DNA from: Rhexocercosporidium sp. MPI-PUGE-AT-0058
Lineage: Eukaryota > Ascomycota > Leotiomycetes > Helotiales
Reading direction: 5' to 3'
Length of the DNA stretch: 64,000 nt
Assembly (NCBI GenBank): GCA_020746875.1
Contig: JAGTJL010000023.1
Span: 248,001 to 312,000 of the forward strand
Under the pieces are notes generated by a model. The model did not search any database, was not told the origin of the DNA, and saw only the letters and a program-made list of their open reading frames with translations. The translations under genes were made by a program, and so were the position numbers. This document shows, piece by piece, positions 57,801 through 64,000 of this stretch. Numbering within the stretch: position 1 is the first letter of the stretch; each line of letters opens with the position of its first letter.

Positions 57801-58663
57801 GCCACTAACTGACCCATCCCCAAATCCCTGCTTCCCAGCATCCCGTCTAGGGGTTCCCTGGCGCCGGAACGCGGAAATTTGAGGAAAAGAAAGGGTCCCA
57901 GAGCTCGAGCGGACGGGCTCAGGGGTTCGAGATTTTCCTTGACGCGTTAGCCGCCTCCGAAGCGGTTCGAGTTTTATGAAACGATGTATAAAACTTAAGT
58001 GGATTGGTTGTATGAATTGGCGAGTGGGTTGCATTTTAGCTGTTGCTGTTTTTGTTGGGGTCGGCGGTGATGTTTGGTTTTTGTTTTGTTTGGATTTAGC
58101 CTGCTGGTGTTAGTTGGTATGAATGTTGTCTACCTGGCTGAAGCGAGGAGGTTTATCCGCATATTTACAGCTTTTCCGAGATTACATTTTCGTTTACCAG
58201 AGGCCTGATGCTGTCTTATGGAATTCGATCGAACATTCTTTTTTAAGCAAGCGATCTTCAAAATCTCTATTTTGTAGAAGGGTTACGCTCTGCTCGAAAT
58301 CAATTAGCTAGGTAGCTTCGCTAGTCGGTTTACAAACCTCAATCAGACTGACACAACCGCATTTCATCACAAATCAGGCGTAAACCCGTAACCTGGCCTA
58401 CATAATTAACGCATGAGATGAAGCAATCGCGGGATCTGCCAATCTTTTTCATTTCCTCTCATATTATTTCGGCCGGAAAGCCTTCTCTCCCTCTTAACAG
58501 GATATTATATCATCCTGTGGCAGCCGTCAGATATTTAAGGATGTTATAGAGCTAACGACTTTTTGGAATTTGGAAGTCCCCACGAGTCGAGTACTAGAGT
58601 ACTAGAGTACAAGTAATGATCTCACATGGTGAGAAATGCGGAACTTGAGACGTTGACACTTCT
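54865..58663. other. Long intergenic region with simple repeats
   Basis: About 3.8 kb without a supported gene. The left 0.6 kb should be the promoter and 5' UTR of the Nrp1-like gene and holds several simple repeats, including GGGACT units at 55324-55353 and CGAGCAA repeats near 55425-55450. The rest is pyrimidine-rich and full of short, mutually overlapping open frames. I see no tRNA or recognised protein. Confidence 0.45.
55324..55353. repeat. (GGGACT)5 microsatellite
   Basis: Five exact GGGACT units, preceded by GGGTGTGGGTGT, in the likely 5' region of the Nrp1-like gene. Confidence 0.95.
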
Positions 58664-59877
58664 CTATGTACTACAAAACAAAACCCCCATATAGTCAACA
58701 CACTCCACGCTCTCTCTTAACCTCTCTCTCTGTGTTCTCATGTGCTCGCGATATCGCTCTGATACCGGACTTTCGATATTCTCCAACACTTCTCCGATTA
58801 GCCTGCCCAACGGCATCTTCGGAAATCTTATCTTCACATTAGAGCAATCGTATGGTCTCGAATCATGAAGTAGCTTGATCGCAAGGAGAACGTCAGCTAT
58901 CTCATCAACACAGAGCGGAATCTTGTCCCATCCAATCTGGGCCAAAGTCCCAAACTCGCCAAGTCCTGACGGGGGTCTGTATTTCAGGGCAAAGCAAACA
59001 TATCTCTACTACGGGGTACTACCAATACATTAAGATGCCTCCTAGTACGCTCTTACCAAGAGGGCGTCAAGTGTTCTAGCGCGGATCTTGCGGATATTTC
59101 CTCCACGAGTCAACCTAGCCTGTCATAATCAATTCCCTCAGTGATCAAAGTTGACAGACTCACCAATGATCCACAGAGGAAACCGCTCCTCCAACAGCCC
59201 ACCCATCCGATCCAACCCCTCCCCATTAAGCCCCAACTTTAACATCACGCACAACCCTTCCAGCTCCCTCGCCAAACACCCCTTCCACCTCAATCACCCA
59301 AGCCATAAAAAGCCAATCCTCCTAACCTAGCGTATGAGGCTTCTGGTATTCCATCCAGCTCCCCAACCACCCAACGCTGAGCTAAGCCAGGGTAGTCATA
59401 CCGATGAACAAGGCTCTGCGAAACATATACCATCGTCTTATAGCTCCGTCGTTCAGCCACGGCTGTGAATCGTAAGTGTGCGATGTTGAGGAGGGGAGTA
59501 GAGCTCTACCGTCCACCGTCCATAGGAGCTGAGATCGAGTTCGATTTCCATTTCGGGTCTACTGGGTTTCTGTAAGATGTTAGAGTCTTTGCTTGAGAGA
59601 GGTTGAGCTAGCTTGCGTTGAGGGTGGTGAGAGTGCTGGATTTCGCGTACCCGATTATGATTGGTTGTTGGTAGTATATTATGAGGAAGCGGACGTCGCC
59701 GGAGGAAAAGATAAAGGGATTTGTAGGTTCGATCTTTTTGGATGACGGTAGTGATTGAAAGTTATACACGGTTCGGTGAGTCGATCCGATGGTTTTAGAG
59801 TATTGGCTTGAAGACGCGGGTTCCAGAACGAGCCAGCTGTGGAGGTTTATGAAGGACCTGGCGCTGAACTGCAAGGT
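58664..59877 (-). pseudogene. Frameshifted fungal gene of unknown function
   Basis: A coherent protein can be followed on the minus strand only by changing frame. It begins after an acceptor (CCTTGCAG) with FSARSFINLHSWLVLEPAS and continues FIFSSGDVRFLIIYYQQPII. An intron with a GC donor (GCAAGC ... CTTACAG) leads to PEMEIELDLSSYGRWTVELY. Near 59465 the frame shifts into AERRSYKTMVYVSQSLVHRY and ELDGIPEASYARLG. A second shift near 59290 leads to LARELEGLCVMLKLGL and GLLEERFPLWIIGES. Two further short exons end with IGWDKIPLCVDEIADVLLAI and a stop at 58664-58666. From memory these blocks occur in this order in a fungal hypothetical-protein family. No start exon is found upstream. Two frameshifts and the missing start suggest a pseudogene; sequencing error in one of them is possible. 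Confidence 0.65.
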
Positions 59878-60629
59878 AGTATAGATTACAAGTATGTCTT
59901 CACGGTACCCTGATATTTGCTACCGAGGTTCAGTCGGGATGATTGATGGGTTAGATTTTTAAGGCCAATCTGATTCAGTTCACTCTTGACTATTATTCAG
60001 TGGTAGCAGTGGCGGTAGCTGCTGTTCTCTGTTTCTCTGAAGGCATTAACGGACATCCACAAGCGTTCAACTCATGGCCCTTGCTGATAAGGAGTTCCTT
60101 TGCTAGCCTTAGAATTGTGAATTAATCATCAAGCGGATTGGTGATGAGTAGCTGCTAATTTATTTAAGCGAGAATAACATGGGGTTGCACCCCTTTCATA
60201 CATGATACTCGCGATTTTGAGGTATGATTGCCAACTACACAGAAGAAAGCTAAGTCACAATAAATAAGGCCAGCACAACACACAAGAATATCACAGGCTG
60301 AAACTTTGCATTGCCACTTAATCTAAGTGCCTATCTATCTGTCAACTACAGGAAAAACAGCCACCCCCGCCCCCCCGCCCCCCTTCTACCAAAACCCATC
60401 TTCTACATCAAATCATAAAGCAAGACGTCAGATTCGTAAAATCTGACCGAACCCAACGCATAAGACATCGGCTGTCGTCATCATTATCATACAAAAAAGC
60501 GCGGCAGGATCCGACCGTGGATGTGACCAAATCGTGCCTCTCGTTCATCAATCGTGATGCGTACCAGCCAAATCCAAACATCCTTCCTTCACCCTGCGTC
60601 AGCACAGGCGTGAGCCGAAATACCGGCGT
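59878..60629. other. Intergenic
   Basis: About 750 bp between the pseudogene and the stop of XRN1, including a C-rich stretch (CCCCCGCCCCCCCGCCCCCC at 60364-60383). No gene is seen. Confidence 0.45.
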
Positions 60630-63600
60630 TTATGTCTGCTGCTCCTGCGCGATCCCGCCTCGTCCTCTCGGCGTACCACGACCTCTTCCACCTGCACCAC
60701 CACGTCCTCGACCGCCGCGCCCACGTCCACGAGCATCTAAGCTGGCTGGTGGCGGGACGGCGTTGAATGCTTGTGGTTGGGCAGGCGCGCCTCCTCGTCC
60801 GCCTCTGAAGCCGCCATTTGCTGGTCCACCTCTGCCACCTCGGCCGTTCATCTGCTGTGAGTCGCCTCTCATAGACATGTTAGACATAGCAGCTGCCATG
60901 CCATTGTCGTTCGAGTATCCTCCGCGTCCTCTACCACCTCGAGGGACAAAACCGTTGCCGCGCTGGAAGCCATTTTGCTGACCAGCTACTGCTCCTCGGA
61001 AAGAACCTCTCAAAGGAGGTGGTGTGCCGGCCTCGCGGTATTGTCCTCTGCCACCTGGTCCGGATGGAGCGCCGTATCCGTTTTTGCCATAGCCACCATT
61101 AATAGTCAATGGGGTGCTGGTTTGAGCGGGTCGCTTCTCATCTGCTGCCTTGGAACCAGCAATGACTTGCTTGTTGGTAAGATTGAGGACTGAAGCCACA
61201 GGGACGGTAGAGCCTCGGAAAGGAGAGCAACGCTCGCCCAGAGTCGTACCACTCATGAAAGTAACATCAAACACAATGTCCAAGAGAACAGTCCTTGGAG
61301 TGCGAGAGATGCCAACAACAGTGCCCCGAGTCGCGATCGGTACGCGACCGGAGTCTTGGACGTACACGATGCGATCACCTAGAGCGAACTTCTGGTTTCC
61401 CAGACGATGTTCCGCATCAGAGGGCTTCATCAATGCATTGCGAGGCACACCTTTCAACTTCTTGGATTCGGGAGCTGGACTAGTTGCAAGGGCATTGTCC
61501 GCAGCTTGCTCGATGGCCATAACTGCATCCGAATCAAGTTGCTCGGCATCGAGAGGAACTTTCTCAAAGTTCTTGGACTCAATCGATTTAAGCCAAGCTG
61601 CGATCTCTTTAATCTTAGCTCCAGCAATTTCCTTAGGATAAAAATCCGTATCTTCGTATTCATTTCCTTGCGGCTTCCGCTGAATACCGGCGATGAACTC
61701 AGGGAACATGGTCATGTAAGTGCTGAGCAATTCGATTGCCTTGTGGCTGAACTCCCACCCCTTGTCTGATCGTCGAGAATAACCCAAGACCTTCAACTTC
61801 TTCGACTCAAACTTCAAGTTAAGTCCAAGGTTCAAACGGGGTAGCCCCAGAGCCGAAACAGAAAACGAGGAGGTAATCTTGCTGAGAACAAGAGGGTGAA
61901 GACCTAACATCTTAGCGACAGTGTAAGAGGGAGTATAAGTACTCTGCGTGTGCTGAGATTGCACGACCATCTTGCCAAACTCGACCTCTTTACCTTTGGT
62001 CACCGAAAGCCAGACCTCGGCCTTGTTGTCTTTGTGACCAACAACCTCCAGTGGCCGGCCGTAATTAAACTCCCCGAGGAAGAAGTTTCTCGAACCTGGA
62101 GGGAACTCTTCCTCAAAAGGAACAGCGGCCTTCTCAATGAAGCGTGGATCCTCACTGATGACCTCATCAACCACCACCTGGGAAGCAAACTCTGTATCCA
62201 TTCCAGGAATAACAGCGTATTCCTTGATGGTGGCTCCTTCATCAGTTTTTTTGAGACCCTTCAACATCTCAATATGCGTGATCGACCCGACGGGACCAAT
62301 GATGATGCCGAGGCGCTTGCTGTAGCTGTTTTCAAGTCTCTCTGCCTTCTTGCGGAAGTCGTCAATCTCACGTGGGCCATGAGGCTTCTGAATGGGATGA
62401 GAAGTTCCGTCTTCGGAGGGAAAGTAGTCGAAAAGCTCATCTGAGACTTTGACAACCTTGGCCTCATTCAGGAACGGATAGCCTACAAACACACGCTGTC
62501 CAAGCTTCATGACGGCAGTTTTCACGTTTGTTCGTTCTTCGGTATTTTCGATGGTTACCACCATACTCTCATTGCGACTGTCTTGCTGGAAGACATTGAC
62601 GCCGTGGAAGCCCAACGTGGCGTTGTACGGCAGGGTTGCTAAGCTAGGAAAGCCCGCAAGTGCGGCATCACCAAGCTTGACGCCATCCATCAAACCGACA
62701 TGATATTCCAATCCTTCTATAGTTGGTAGGTCAAAGATATTCTCGACGCAGTGACAATGTGGAATATCCGGAAAGACGCCGACAAGCGATGACGGATATG
62801 TGAAGTCGATATCGGGATCATGGCTGAACTTCAATGTAACTCCAAACTCGTTCCTGAACTTTTCGTCGTCGCTCAAAAGAGCGTTCTTTGGTCCCATAGC
62901 GTCAAGGAGTCTCTTCTCATCAATGAAAGGGATCTTGACAACTGCCTCCCATTCCATCTTCTTTCCATTCATGTCAAGCTCGAAATCTCGGGGGTAGAAA
63001 TCGATGATAGGAGAAGCCGAATTTGTCATCAAATCGTGGTACACTTTCGGTACGATGCTCTTACTTCTATCGGGAAGTACACCCATAAGTTGTTCATAGG
63101 GGTGGAAAGGTTGCCCAAGCTTAAAGTCAACATTGGCCTTCAAGCCTTTAATAACATCTAGCATAGGATTAGCAAGAGGTATTTCTGGGAACTGACATCA
63201 CTTACCGGAGATCATGGGTGAGTAATGATACTGATAATACCATGGCCACGAGACAACTCCCTGGTAGTAGTAATGAAGAACCCACTGGAGACCTTGGACA
63301 TAATTCTCACACAGCTTTGTCAACTCTGTCTCGTTCTTTCGGTCCCACTCGAACTTCCCCTGGTAGTATTTGTCTTTCCATTCTTGGAATTTGGCTTCGT
63401 ACTGCTTGTCCATCTCTGCCTGAGCCTCAGCCTTGGAGATATCAACCACCTTGGCGTTGTCATATTGCTTGACAACTCGCAAGATTGCAAGTTGCGATTC
63501 CTCATCCTCATCCTCGCTGTCTTCGTCTGCCTCGAGTTTTGGTGGGAAAGATAGTTGCATGTGACGGTCGCCTTCTTCGGTTTCCACTGTTTTCCACTCC

Positions 63601-64000
63601 AAATGAAGGCTCTCTGCGAGATCTTGAACGAACTTCCGGTCTGCTGCCGGCAAAGTGCTCGGAAGGTCCAGTGGCTGGTCAGAGCGGCGAGTAACAAACG
63701 TCTTGACCTCCTTCCAAACCTCCCGTTGAGGTGTGGTCATAGTCACCTTGCCCTTGGTCTTACCTTTGACCATGACATCTTCTTTGGCCATCTGTTTGCC
63801 TCTGAACCAGCTCTTGTCCGAGTTTTCAGACTCGAAGAATCGATACTCAACGTGAGAAAGCTCCTCCAATAACATTGCCAACCGTGGCATGTTAATGACA
63901 CCGCCCTCATTAATGAAACCGCCAGCCTTTGGTAGAACCGTCTTGTAGATCTTGAACATCAATGCCAATGCTCCTTCGTTGATATGCAAATTTGGCAGAT
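60630..64000 (-). CDS. XRN1: 5'-3' exoribonuclease 1, 3' part (runs off the right edge)
   Basis: Exon 63206 to beyond 64000 and exon 63157-60630, separated by a 48-bp intron (GTAAGT to GCTAG), encode about 1,100 visible residues. The visible start is in the second conserved nuclease region (HINEGALALMFKIYK, NMPRLAMLLEELSHVEYRFF), followed by the linker helices (YVQGLQWVLHYYYQGVVSWP) typical of Xrn1. D1-D4 type domains follow: FHPYEQLMGVLPDRSKSIVP, DFYPRDFELDMNGKKMEWEA, the SH3-like FALGDRIVYVQDSGRVPIA, and a C-terminal tail of RGG/RG repeats (RGRGGRGRGGAGGRGRG) ending EQQT. Xrn1 degrades decapped mRNA in the cytoplasm. The first nuclease region with most metal ligands lies beyond the window. 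The RGG tail is probably an RNA- or P-body-interaction region. Confidence 0.95.

Noticed and set aside
57925..57945. GGGGTTCGAGATT resembling a tRNA B box
   Set aside because: No A box or acceptor-stem pairing at the right distance on either strand; no tRNA was found anywhere in the window.

Overview
The window looks like nuclear DNA of a filamentous ascomycete. The evidence is short GT-AG introns of about 45-100 bp with CTAAC-type branch points, fungal gene families (Pmp3, SPC3, Xrn1, an Nrp1-like RRM/RanBP2 zinc-finger protein), and two AT-rich blocks whose TA-rich, CA/TG-poor sequence and C-to-T-type stop codons are typical of repeat-induced point mutation (RIP). Some family resemblances recall Leotiomycetes, but that placement is inference.

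Layout. 1-4290 is an AT-rich, RIP-like block with a 71-bp tandem repeat and a probable DNA-transposon remnant. 4300-9480 is an island of normal composition holding one large two-exon gene of unknown function (5183-8972, minus). 9480-21985 is a second AT-rich block that holds, in order: a 57-bp tandem repeat; a CHAT protease relic (12626-13097, plus); a Tc1/mariner element with terminal inverted repeats (13164-14541); a DUF6594 membrane-protein relic (14939-15900, minus); a small, apparently intact two-exon gene (16665-17029, plus); a full-length relic of a caspase-domain (peptidase C14) protein (17110-19165, minus); a Ty3/gypsy LTR/gag relic (19772-20650); and a relic of a DUF3435 tyrosine recombinase, the family that includes Starship captains (21200-21957, plus). 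Most of these relics are broken in every frame and were recovered by reading through stops and frameshifts.

From 22 kb onward the sequence is ordinary gene space. It contains: a secreted endonuclease/exonuclease/phosphatase-family protein; a four-exon fungal protein of unknown function; a GFA/CENP-V-type zinc protein; a divergent pair encoding the biotin-carboxylase/biotin-carrier and carboxyltransferase subunits of an acyl-CoA carboxylase; a large single-exon membrane protein; a SnoaL-like protein; Pmp3; signal peptidase subunit SPC3; a sugar-porter MFS transporter; a secreted Thr/Ser-rich protein with an in-frame TAG; a SAP/F-box protein; the Nrp1-like protein; a frameshifted fungal pseudogene; and the 3' part of XRN1, which runs off the right edge.

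Most neighbours look functionally unrelated. Two contexts stand out: the divergent carboxylase pair, whose products should form one enzyme, and the 12.6-19.2 kb cluster, where two cell-death-type protease relics and a membrane-protein relic surround one small gene that still reads open.
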